DNA from: Acidobacteriota bacterium | GTDB taxonomy: Bacteria > Acidobacteriota > Terriglobia > Acidiferrales > UBA7541 | Assembly: GCA_013289665.1 (NCBI GenBank) | Contig: JABCZN010000008.1 | Span: 124,001 to 188,000 of the forward strand | Length of the DNA: 64,000 bases | Direction of reading: 5' to 3' | Part shown: one piece after another, positions 46,538-54,696 of the stretch | Position numbering within the stretch: the first letter of the stretch is position 1 | Layout of the letters: each line of letters opens with the position of its first letter | Program-made: the position numbers and the translations under genes | Notes under the pieces: generated by a model | What the model was told of the DNA's origin: nothing | The model's input: only the letters and a program-made list of their open reading frames with translations | The model's database searches: none

Positions 46538-46861
46538 ATGCCTTTGTGGAGCATGGACGAGTGGCAGTACGTGGAGCGCGAGGTTGTCACCGACCCGAAA
46601 GACCGGCAGTGGACTGTGGCGTTGATGGACGTGCTGGGACAGACCGGCGATCCGGACGTCCCAAATAAGTTGCTGGAAATGCAGTACGCCTCGGGGCGGT
46701 ATTACACACTAATTTATTCGACCACCGGGGCGCTGCAGCGAGAGCGAGGTTACGCCACCCTGGCGGAGGCGACGCGCGCGTTCGAAGACATGCGGTTCGC
46801 GGTGATTGATGGCAGCCTGGATCCCTCGCAGCCGGTGTTCCGCGAGGACTTGGAAGACTAA
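46538..46861 (+). CDS. Unknown 107-residue protein at the end of the oxidoreductase operon
   Basis: A soluble, acidic small protein beginning MPLWSMDEWQYVEREVVTDPKDRQWTVALMDVLGQTGDPD, with a clear amphipathic middle (ATLAEATRAFEDMRFAVIDG). No family recognised. It starts 6 bp after the receiver gene and is probably the last gene of the operon. Confidence 0.7.
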   Translation: MPLWSMDEWQYVEREVVTDPKDRQWTVALMDVLGQTGDPDVPNKLLEMQYASGRYYTLIYSTTGALQRERGYATLAEATRAFEDMRFAVIDGSLDPSQPVFREDLED

Positions 46862-46898
46862 GAGGAAAATCGGTCATGCAGTATACCCGGACCCGGTT

Positions 46899-47678
46899 CT
46901 ACCTGCCTGGATTCAGATCTCTCATGATTACATGCAAAACTTGGCCCGCTAGTTTTGCATCGCGCTCGGAAATCGCGGCGTTGCTGCCGTTGCCGGCGGG
47001 ATCTCGATAAGCGCGTGCAGCCGCCGGCAGCCGAGCGCAGCCTCCCCGGATTAAGCCGATTTTCTCCGCAACAGCGAGTCGCTCATTGAAGGACCAATCG
47101 CCTATCTTCCCTGCCGGTGCTCCGGACGCCGCCAATTCGCCCTGGCCTTTGTGCTCGAGCGCATCGGTCACAATGGCTTCCAGAATTCCGCAGGAAGTGC
47201 GCATAGCGAGATGGTAGTCTCCCTCTTCCATCGCAAGCCGGCCATCGGTGTAAGCTTTTTCAAGCACTTCGCGCAGTTCAGGATTGTGAACGAATTCGAA
47301 CCGGCAAGGCGGCACATTCTCTGAGGCGATAATTACCGGGCCGCCATCCTCGCGGGAAAGCGCGGTCGCCGCCTGCATCAGGACGTCCAGCAATCGCTGG
47401 ACGATCTCCTGCGGCGCCGCTCCTTCGCTGGCATTGCCCTTTGCGGAACGCATCAGAAACGCCTCGCTGAACGAGCGGGCCAGCCAATGGGCCTTGCTGC
47501 CTCCGGACAATTGATTGATCGCCACGCCGCATTCTTCTTGCCAGGCGCGCGTGGCGACAATCGAGGCGGGATTGGAGGAGTCCTTCGCGAGTGCGTCGCG
47601 AACCTGCTCGCCGCGGCGGATCAGTTGGTCGAGTCGGGAGACAAAACTCTTGATCTGCGCTTCGAGGCTTTCAGACAT
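46899..47678 (-). CDS. Unknown 259-residue protein, possible Abi/HEPN-like C-terminal domain
   Basis: A soluble, mostly helical protein on the strand opposite to its neighbours. The N-terminal third is helical (IKSFVSRLDQLIRRGEQVRDALAKD). The C-terminal part, YTDGRLAMEEGDYHLAMRTSCGILEAIVTDALEHK followed by WSFNERLAVAEKIGLI and a polar tail, recalls abortive-infection C-terminal or DUF4145-like domains. The RX4-6H pair expected of a HEPN nuclease is not clear. It sits between the oxidoreductase operon and the OFA transporter gene. Confidence 0.6.
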   Translation of the reverse strand: MSESLEAQIKSFVSRLDQLIRRGEQVRDALAKDSSNPASIVATRAWQEECGVAINQLSGGSKAHWLARSFSEAFLMRSAKGNASEGAAPQEIVQRLLDVLMQAATALSREDGGPVIIASENVPPCRFEFVHNPELREVLEKAYTDGRLAMEEGDYHLAMRTSCGILEAIVTDALEHKGQGELAASGAPAGKIGDWSFNERLAVAEKIGLIRGGCARLPAAARAYRDPAGNGSNAAISERDAKLAGQVLHVIMRDLNPGR

Positions 47679-47778
47679 GCGCGGTGTCTCTCCGGAATGG
47701 CCAGCAAATCACCAGGGCAGGACGTACCAGCGGAACGGAATGGAAAAGATACCTTACAAAAATGCAAGGATTCTGTTC

Positions 47779-47807
47779 TTGACAGCCTATTGCGACGGTG
47801 CTAGATT
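47779..47807 (+). promoter_or_regulatory. Putative sigma-70 promoter of the OFA transporter gene
   Basis: A perfect TTGACA at 47779-47784 is separated by exactly 17 bp from TAGATT at 47802-47807. The operator-like dyad starts 17 bp downstream, which would put it just after the transcription start and suit repression. Confidence 0.6.
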
Positions 47808-47823
47808 CCGTCCCGCCGGAAAG

Positions 47824-47842
47824 TGGTTCACTCATCGGACCA
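47824..47842 (+). promoter_or_regulatory. Operator: TGGTTC-N7-GGACCA upstream of the OFA transporter gene
   Basis: Reads TGGTTC ACTCATC GGACCA. It matches the site in front of the FadR gene in 16 of 19 positions, including the same 7-bp spacer with ACT at its start. This is the strongest sequence link between the regulator, the oxidoreductase operon and the transporter. Confidence 0.65.
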
Positions 47843-48165
47843 GTTTAGCATGGTTCGCCAAGTGGCCCGCCCGGCGGGGTTGAAGGCGCGTCGCTGCGAT
47901 TGAAGGGGTAAAACGCAGCAATTCGCCGCCAATCCGTGCACTGCGAAAGATGGTCTGAGATTATTCGCCAAAACTAAAGGCAAGCTCCGCGTACGTCACG
48001 CACGTTGACGTCGATCGCTTCAGGAGAGACAGCGATGTGGGGAAAGTGAATAATCTCCGGCTTGACGACGTTCTCTAGAGATGTGGGCTCTTAGGACGGA
48101 TTCGCAGCCAAATTGGGGACTGGTTCGTGTACTACTTCCGCTGAAGTCCAAATGGAGGTTAGTAA

Positions 48166-49497
48166 ATGGCTGCTACGCCAGAAGCTCTAATTCATCCCTC
48201 TCGGATCGTCAATCGCTGGGTTCAATTGATCGCCGGAATCATCGCGATGATGGCGATCGCCAATTTGCAATATGCCTGGACGCTTTTCACCAAACCCATC
48301 CAGGCCCACCTGCACGTCTCGCTGGTCGCGGTCCAGTGGACCTTCACGCTGTTCATTTTTCTGGAAACCTGGCTAGTCCCGTTTGAAGGATATCTGGTCG
48401 ACATAATCGGTCCGCGCCTGATGCTGGGAATCGGCTCGATATTCGTGGCACTCGGCTGGGTCGGCTCGGGTTATGCCGAGACCATAACCCAGCTGTACAT
48501 TTGGTACGCCGTGGGTGGCATTGGCGCGGGTATCGTCTATGGTGGGTCCATCGGAAACGCGCTGAAATGGTTTCCCGACCATCGAGGTCTCTGCGTAGGC
48601 CTGACCGCTGGGGCTTACGGCATCGGCACCGCGAGTACGATCACTCCGGTGGCCAATATGCTGAAAATCTCCGGCTACCAGCACACCTTCGTGGTTTGGG
48701 GCATCATCCAGGGAGTGGTTGTGCTGGCTTGCGCGTTGTTTTTGGCGCGGCCACCGGTGGGATGGACGCCGCCAAATTGGGTTGAAAAAGCGGCAAAGAT
48801 CAGAGCCAAGATTAACACTTCAACCGTCAACCTAACGCCGTTCCAGATGCTGCGTCAGCCATCGTTCTACGTGATCTATGTGATGATGACCATGCTGGCC
48901 TTCGGCGGCTTGGTGGTTACGGCGCAACTGAACCCTATGGCCTCGACCTACCACGTGGACAATGTCATCGTTGCGTGGGGGATGACCGCGCTTGTGATGG
49001 CGATCACGGTGGACCGGCTGTTGAACGGGTTAACCCGACCGTTCTGGGGCTGGGTCTCGGACCACATCGGCCGGGAGAACGCTATCTTCTTCTCGTTCAT
49101 CTTGGAAGCAGGCGCTGTATTTGCCTTGCTGCAGATGATCGGTCATCCGGTCTGGTTCGTGGCTTTGTCCGGACTTTGTTTCTTTGCCTGGGGCAATATC
49201 TTTTCGTTGTTCCCTGCAATCACCGGCGACTTGTACGGAAATAAGTGGGCCACCACAAACTACGGAGTCGTTTACACCGCCAAGGGATTGGCTGCTGCAT
49301 TCGCAGGTCCCGGCGCGGCTTGGCTGTTTGCCAAGACGGGTTCTTGGAATAAGGTGTTCTGGGCCATGATCGTTTGCGATTTGATCGCAGCATTCATGGC
49401 GTTGCTCTGGCTAAAGCCTTTGGCCAAGCGTTCGGTGCAGGCGTCGCAGAGCGCCGCCGCTCCGTCGGTAGACATGACCGCGCCGGCAAAGGCATGA
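48166..49497 (+). CDS. OFA family MFS transporter (oxalate/formate antiporter type)
   Basis: A 443-residue, 12-helix carrier. The OFA pattern is clear: IANLQYAWTLFTKPIQAHLHVSLVAVQWTFTLFIFLETWLVPFEGYLVD in helices 1-2, WYAVGGIGAGIVYGGSIGNALKWFPDHRGLCVGLTAGAYG in helices 4-5 and LTRPFWGWVSDHIGRENAI in the second-half loop. OFA proteins move oxalate, formate or related small carboxylates. AAATGGAGGTTAGTAA precedes the ATG. Its promoter shares an operator with the oxidoreductase operon, which suggests oxalate as cargo. Confidence 0.9.
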   Translation: MAATPEALIHPSRIVNRWVQLIAGIIAMMAIANLQYAWTLFTKPIQAHLHVSLVAVQWTFTLFIFLETWLVPFEGYLVDIIGPRLMLGIGSIFVALGWVGSGYAETITQLYIWYAVGGIGAGIVYGGSIGNALKWFPDHRGLCVGLTAGAYGIGTASTITPVANMLKISGYQHTFVVWGIIQGVVVLACALFLARPPVGWTPPNWVEKAAKIRAKINTSTVNLTPFQMLRQPSFYVIYVMMTMLAFGGLVVTAQLNPMASTYHVDNVIVAWGMTALVMAITVDRLLNGLTRPFWGWVSDHIGRENAIFFSFILEAGAVFALLQMIGHPVWFVALSGLCFFAWGNIFSLFPAITGDLYGNKWATTNYGVVYTAKGLAAAFAGPGAAWLFAKTGSWNKVFWAMIVCDLIAAFMALLWLKPLAKRSVQASQSAAAPSVDMTAPAKA

Positions 49498-49818
49498 GAC
49501 GGGCTGCTTGAGGCGGCCCACTCGTTTACACGCTCCGCCCGGGGGCAAACTCCGGGAATAACGCGGAGGATTGTCCCAAGCAGTTTAACTACATATATTA
49601 AGGATGCGAGTGTCGCGACTGATAGCTACTCGCCCCGGCAACGATGCTCACTATGCCATTGAGAGAGTGCAACTTGTGGCGCCGCCGGGGGATAGATATT
49701 AGTTTTTGCTGGAGGAAAAAACTCTGCAGCCCCTAAACAACCCGTTTGGCCCAAAAGTGTAAACTATGTCTTCGGAACGTTCTGTTAAAGGATCTCTCCG
49801 GACCGTACACAGAGAAAG
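49498..49818. other. 321-bp intergenic region with possible terminator hairpins
   Basis: No gene seen. Besides the hairpin at 49501-49519 there is a two-tier inverted repeat at 49533-49568 (CTCCGC with GCGGAG enclosing CCGGGG with CTCCGG, one G-T pair). The rest is AT-richer with no recognisable signal. The tRNA gene follows on the minus strand. Confidence 0.5.
49501..49519 (+). terminator. Hairpin just after the OFA transporter gene
   Basis: GGGCTGC-TTGA-GGCGGCCC-like stem of about 7-8 bp with G-T pairs, 3 bp after the stop codon, followed by ACTCGTTTAC. Weak but well-placed terminator candidate. Confidence 0.4.
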
Positions 49819-49895
49819 TGGCGCGCCCGGCAGGATTTGAACCTGCGACCCTCGGATTAGAAGTCCGATGCTCTATCCAGCTGAGCTACGGGCGC
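49819..49895 (-). tRNA. tRNA-Arg (anticodon TCT)
   Basis: A complete 77-nt cloverleaf on the minus strand. The 7-bp acceptor stem is GCGCCCG with CGGGCGC, the D stem is GCTC with GAGC, and the anticodon stem is TCGGA with TCCGA around loop CTTCTAA (anticodon TCT at plus positions 49859-49861). The T stem is GCAGG with CCTGC around TTCAAAT. The CCA end is encoded at 49819-49821. Confidence 0.97.
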
Positions 49896-50112
49896 CCTTT
49901 CTGAAATTTAGCACGTTTTGCGATTATTGGAATAGCCAGCTGCGGGACGGTTACAACCGCAAACTCCTTTTCCGAATGCGGCAATTCAGATGCCTACCTG
50001 AACCCTTTTGGGCTGATTCCGGCAGCCTTGACATCATCTATATTCCTGATACAAGAGAGCTAACGAACAAGCCAGTCGAGGCGAGCGCTGAAGAGTTGAG
50101 GTACTTCCCTGG

Positions 50113-53100
50113 ATGGTTCTGGCTTCGCGTATCGTTCATAGACTGCTTTCGCTGGCGCTCCTGCTCACCGCTGCCCTCTGCGGAATGCCGCTGTTTTTCC
50201 CCTGCCCTCTCAATGCGCAATCGACGAATGCTTCCCTGACTGGACGAATCACCGACTCGAGCAAAGGGGTGGTTCCAAATTCGCTGGTCACGGCGATCAA
50301 CACCGGAACGCGGGTGCATTACGAGACGGTGACGAATGCAACCGGGAGTTACTACTTAACGGATCTCCCGCCTGGCACATACCGAATCGAAGTGGAGAAA
50401 GTGGGATTCAAGGCGGTCATCAAGTCGGATCTTATACTCCACGTGCAGGATGCGCTGGAAATTAATTTTGAAATGGTGCTAGGTTCGGCGTCAGAAAGCG
50501 TGACGGTGCGGGGAGGAGTGCCGCCGCTCGATACGGAGTCTTCGACGATCGGCACCGTGGTGGAGCAGCGGAAGGTGAATGAATTGCCGCTGAACGGCCG
50601 CAACGTATTTAACCTGATCGAACTTGCGGCGTCTGTCGTGCCGCAGGGGAGTTCCACGGGGACACCCGTCGGCGTGAACCCGTTTGGCTGGGGCAACTAC
50701 CAGGTCAACGGGTCGTTTGGGAACGAGAGTGCCGAATTTCTGGACGGCCAACCTCTGAATATCGGCTATATCAACCTGCCCATCCTGATTCCGACGCAAG
50801 ACTCGATCCAGGAATTCCGGGTGCAAACCAGTAATCTGGGCCCGGAATGGGGCAAATTTTCCGGCGGTGTGACCAATCTCAGCACCAAGGCCGGTGCGAG
50901 TTCCATCCATGGCGAGGCGTATGAATACCTCCGCAATAAGATATTCAATGCGAATGATTTCTTTTTGAATGACGTTAACAGGCCAAGGCCACCGTGGGTG
51001 CAGAACCAATTCGGAGCAAATGCCGGCGGGCCGCTGAATATTCCGCATTTTGGAGAGCGGAATAAGACCTTCTGGTTTTTCAGCGGAGAGGGATTCCGGC
51101 TGCGGACGAGCGAACCGTTTACCGCCACGGTTCCCGACACCCAGGAAAGGAAAGGCATTTTTTCGGAAATCTGCAAAACGGGTTTCACGGCGGGCGTCTG
51201 CAACGATCGAGGGGTGGACGCAAGCGGCAAGTCTGTGGTGATCGATCAGATTTACGACCCGTGTGGGGGCAGCGTGAATCCGCAGGGGGCGTGCCCGGGG
51301 AGCACGGTAACTCCCACTCCATTCCTGAACAACGTGATTCCAACAGGCAGAATAAACACGACTTCCCAAAAACTTCTGGACCTCTGGCCCGGACCGACAA
51401 ACCTCGGTGCAACGACGAACAATTTCACGACCGCCGCGCCCACTGGCGGAGATCACAATCAGTTTGTGGGGCGGCTGGATCACAGCATCACCAATAAGCA
51501 GAGACTGTTTTTGCGCTTTAATTATTGGCACGTTCTTGATTTGCCGATCGATCCGCTGGGAACGGGCCTTTGCGCCGACCGCTGCGCTGAGGATTATCAT
51601 ACCTACGCGACAGCCGCGGGATACACGTACAACGTAACGCCCACGACTGTGGTCGGGCTGAATGCGAGCGTAAGCCGATTCACGTACAACCGAAGTCCAA
51701 AAAACACGGATTTCGACCTGACATCCATTGGCTGGCCCGCGAGCTACAACGAGTCCGTTCCCGCCCAAATGCGCACACCCCCCACGCCATGCGTGGCGAA
51801 TTTTGCGGACAATATCATGTGCACTCAGGGCCAAAGCTTCATTCAGGACCGCAACACGCAATACTACGTGTCGCCCAGCATCTCGATGTTGCGAGGCCAC
51901 CATCAATTTCATTTCGGCTTTCAACTCGAAGTCGGGCGGGATAATTACGCACAATCCAATATTGCGAGCGGAGCGTTCGATTTCTGTGTTTCCGGCCAGG
52001 CATGTTTCACTTCCCTTCCCGGCGTCTCCGGAACAGGGCTTTCCTTTGCGGATTTCCTGCTAGGGTATGCGGACAATTTCAACAATCTTGAAAACCATTT
52101 TTTTGCCCAGGCTGTCGTTCCTTCCTTCACAGCGGGCCAGCAGATTTATCGGGCTTTGTATTTTGACGACTCATGGCGAGCTACGCGCAAACTCACTCTG
52201 AACGTTGGTTTGCGCTACGATCTCGAGGGCCCCTGGTCGGAACGCTTCAATCGTTTGTCGTACTTCGACCCAAAGGCGACGAATTACCTGACGCAGTACC
52301 TTCCCGCGGGATCGCCGCCGGTGACCGGGGACGTTTTTCTGGTCAGCCCCAGCCACCGGAATAATCTGCCGCTCAACAAGCTGGATTTTTCACCGCGGGT
52401 GGGATTTGCCTACAGCATCGATTCGAAGACGGTTGTCCGCAGCGGGTACGGAATCTTCTGGATACCGGATTACGTGTCCTTCAGCCTGAATCCGCTGAAC
52501 GACATGGTCAACGGCGGGGCGACAACTTATACCGGGACGGTGGACGGGACTCACCCGGTAAACACCATTGCGCTGCCGTTCCCGGCGGGGATTGCTCAAC
52601 CTCCGGGGCGAAGCCTCGGCACCAGGGGCACACAGCAATTCCTCACGGAGGTGGTGCAGTCCATCACGGAAGTGAATCCCGGCAACCACCCTGAGGGCTA
52701 TGTCCAGCAGTGGAACTTGGACGTGCAGCGCGAACTTCCCGCGGGCTTCTTTGTGTCAGCCGCTTATGTCGGCTCGCGCGGAACGCATCTGGCACAGTAT
52801 TCGCAACAGATCAATCAGATCTCGGACGCATTACTGGCCCAGGCGGCCGCGCAGGTGAATCCTTCGCTTCCGAACCCGAGACAGAATGTGACTCTGGTGC
52901 AATCGACCCCTAATCCATTTTTCATCAATGGGCAAGCATTGGCACTTGCAGGCCCAACGACAACAATTGGACAACTTCTTCGGCCCTACCCCCAGTACGC
53001 GGGAGTACAGCTTGCCGGGCAGGGATCGTTCGACAGCACTTATCACTCGTTTCAGCTCACGGTGCAGCGGCGTTTTTCGGATGCCGGTTCTCTGCTCGTT

Positions 53101-53805
53101 GCCTACACCAATGCGAAGCTGATCAGCGATACGGACACGCTGACAGCCTGGGTGGAGCCGGGCGTCGGAGAGATTCAGGACAACAATAATCTACCGGGAG
53201 AGCGGTCGCTCTCTTCGCAAGACGTTCCGCAGCGCCTGGTGATCAGCTATGTCCTCGACCTTCCTTTTGGCAAGGGCAAAAGGTATCTCTCCGGCGCACA
53301 GGGATGGTTGGACAGAATTGTGGGAGGGTGGGGAGTGGATGGCGTGACCATTTTTCAGCGCGGCTTCCCGCTCGTATTTACAAACGGCCAGGTGAATGGG
53401 ACTACGCTTTTTGGGGGCGGCTCGCGGCCGAACGTAATTCCCGGCTGTGTAGCCACGATGTCAGGGAGTGCCACACCGCGGATTGCGGAATGGTTCAATA
53501 CAACATGTTTTACGGCCCCGCCCGATTTCATTTTCGGGAATGAGCCGCGGGTGGACTCCCGGCTACGAGCCCAGGGGATCAGCAACTTTGACTTTGCTTT
53601 GTTCAAAAGAGCGCGATTCGGGAGCAATGAACGGACGGGACTGGAGTTCCGGACGGAGTTCTTCAACATCTTTAATAGGACACAATTCGCGCCGCCAAAC
53701 ACAGTTTGCTGCACGGCAAACAATCCGAATTTCGGGGTGGTAACGAGTACGGCGACTGGGACGAATCCGAGGCTGGTTCAGTTTGCGCTGAAGTTCCTCT
53801 TCTAG
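50113..53805 (+). CDS. Oar-like TonB-dependent receptor, paralogue 1
   Basis: A 1230-residue outer-membrane protein. The signal peptide ends near PLNAQ. A carboxypeptidase-regulatory-like domain follows (ASLTGRITDSSKGVVPNSLVTAIN), then the plug region (VEQRKVNELPLNGRNVFNLIELAASVVPQG) and a long barrel ending VQFALKFLF. It is very similar over its whole length to the gene at 56266, including GTPVGVNPFGWGN, GTGLCADRCAE and the PQRLVISYVLDLPFG segment. Its substrate is unknown. An ECF sigma/anti-sigma pair follows, as in regulated outer-membrane transport systems. Confidence 0.9.
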   Translation: MVLASRIVHRLLSLALLLTAALCGMPLFFPCPLNAQSTNASLTGRITDSSKGVVPNSLVTAINTGTRVHYETVTNATGSYYLTDLPPGTYRIEVEKVGFKAVIKSDLILHVQDALEINFEMVLGSASESVTVRGGVPPLDTESSTIGTVVEQRKVNELPLNGRNVFNLIELAASVVPQGSSTGTPVGVNPFGWGNYQVNGSFGNESAEFLDGQPLNIGYINLPILIPTQDSIQEFRVQTSNLGPEWGKFSGGVTNLSTKAGASSIHGEAYEYLRNKIFNANDFFLNDVNRPRPPWVQNQFGANAGGPLNIPHFGERNKTFWFFSGEGFRLRTSEPFTATVPDTQERKGIFSEICKTGFTAGVCNDRGVDASGKSVVIDQIYDPCGGSVNPQGACPGSTVTPTPFLNNVIPTGRINTTSQKLLDLWPGPTNLGATTNNFTTAAPTGGDHNQFVGRLDHSITNKQRLFLRFNYWHVLDLPIDPLGTGLCADRCAEDYHTYATAAGYTYNVTPTTVVGLNASVSRFTYNRSPKNTDFDLTSIGWPASYNESVPAQMRTPPTPCVANFADNIMCTQGQSFIQDRNTQYYVSPSISMLRGHHQFHFGFQLEVGRDNYAQSNIASGAFDFCVSGQACFTSLPGVSGTGLSFADFLLGYADNFNNLENHFFAQAVVPSFTAGQQIYRALYFDDSWRATRKLTLNVGLRYDLEGPWSERFNRLSYFDPKATNYLTQYLPAGSPPVTGDVFLVSPSHRNNLPLNKLDFSPRVGFAYSIDSKTVVRSGYGIFWIPDYVSFSLNPLNDMVNGGATTYTGTVDGTHPVNTIALPFPAGIAQPPGRSLGTRGTQQFLTEVVQSITEVNPGNHPEGYVQQWNLDVQRELPAGFFVSAAYVGSRGTHLAQYSQQINQISDALLAQAAAQVNPSLPNPRQNVTLVQSTPNPFFINGQALALAGPTTTIGQLLRPYPQYAGVQLAGQGSFDSTYHSFQLTVQRRFSDAGSLLVAYTNAKLISDTDTLTAWVEPGVGEIQDNNNLPGERSLSSQDVPQRLVISYVLDLPFGKGKRYLSGAQGWLDRIVGGWGVDGVTIFQRGFPLVFTNGQVNGTTLFGGGSRPNVIPGCVATMSGSATPRIAEWFNTTCFTAPPDFIFGNEPRVDSRLRAQGISNFDFALFKRARFGSNERTGLEFRTEFFNIFNRTQFAPPNTVCCTANNPNFGVVTSTATGTNPRLVQFALKFLF

Positions 53806-54024
53806 CGGATCCTCACAGATATGCTCCCTATTAGTGTTAATACGTGTCAGAGGGCGCCCTTGTACCAGAAACAAAGACGCTCGCCCACATCGAAAAATCT
53901 TCTCCTCGGGCTGTCTCTTGGTGTATTGTCTTGAAACCATCGGGGCTTCGTCGGGGGAGTTCGCCGATGCCACGGTTGTATTGTCTCTGGCATCGCCAAC
54001 AGGCCGTCCACTAGGGATCAACCC

Positions 54025-54696
54025 ATGAGTACTTCGCCGCAACGACGCGCGCTCACGCTTCCCCTTGCCCTGGCCAGGAGCCAGGAGCGACTTTCCTCCC
54101 CACCAGAACTCACAGGAACCCGCATCCCCAGCGATGAGGAAGCAATGCTTCGCATGCAGGCAAACGATGCGACGGCCCTGGAAATTTTGTTTGACCGGTA
54201 TGCCCGCCTGGTCTTTAGAATTGCACTCGGAGTGGTCCGTGACCGGGGTGAGGCTGAAGATGTGGTCCAGGAGAGTTTTTTCCATTTGTACAGGAAGTGT
54301 TTCCTTTATGATGGGGAAAAAGGCACGGTAAAGAATTGGGTGCTCCAGATTGCGATGCATCGAGCGCTCGACCGGAGAGCACATTTGGCACGCAGAGGAT
54401 TTTATGTTGGTACAGACACGGGCTCGCTCGACGATACATTGTTGGGAGAGACGGATCTGGACCGCGAGATCGGTGCAAAGCTGAACCGAGCCCAACTGGA
54501 GAAGGCTTTTGACGAACTGCCGGAGAGCCAGCGCGTCACGCTGGAGTTGTTTTACTTCGAAGGATTGGACTTGCGGGAGATCAGCCGGAAGCTGAACCAG
54601 CCCTTGGGAAATACGCGGCACTATTTCTACCGCGGATTGGAGCGCCTGCGAAAGAGTGCGTTTGTGCAGAGGCTTCGGGAAACGAAACGATGCTAA
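54025..54696 (+). CDS. ECF-type sigma factor paired with an anti-sigma factor
   Basis: A 223-residue sigma factor. Region 2 is ALEILFDRYARLVFRIALGVVRDRGEAEDVVQESFFHLYRK, and region 4 is LPESQRVTLELFYFEGLDLREISRKLNQPLGNTRHYFYRGLERLRK. The stop overlaps the start of the anti-sigma gene by 7 bp. It lies between two paralogous Oar-like receptor genes, which are plausible targets. Confidence 0.92.
   Translation: MSTSPQRRALTLPLALARSQERLSSPPELTGTRIPSDEEAMLRMQANDATALEILFDRYARLVFRIALGVVRDRGEAEDVVQESFFHLYRKCFLYDGEKGTVKNWVLQIAMHRALDRRAHLARRGFYVGTDTGSLDDTLLGETDLDREIGAKLNRAQLEKAFDELPESQRVTLELFYFEGLDLREISRKLNQPLGNTRHYFYRGLERLRKSAFVQRLRETKRC

Larger units (their letters stand above)
47679..48165. other. 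487-bp interval upstream of the OFA transporter: promoter, operator, long leader
   Basis: It holds the sigma-70-like promoter at 47779-47807 and the operator at 47824-47842, so the leader of the OFA mRNA would be about 350 nt. At about 47976-48090 the minus strand has a short open stretch (about 38 codons ending in a stop, with VKPEIIHFPHIAVSPEAID) that could be the tail of a decayed gene; I cannot identify it. No other gene seen. Confidence 0.5.

Noticed and set aside
49533..49568. Two-tier inverted repeat as a riboswitch or ncRNA gene
   Set aside because: Only two short stems, no known motif and no downstream gene on that strand nearby; treated as a possible transcription-end structure.
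50491..51954. 487-codon minus-strand frame inside the first paralogous receptor gene
   Set aside because: A mirror of a strong coding gene; no recognisable domain, no ribosome site.
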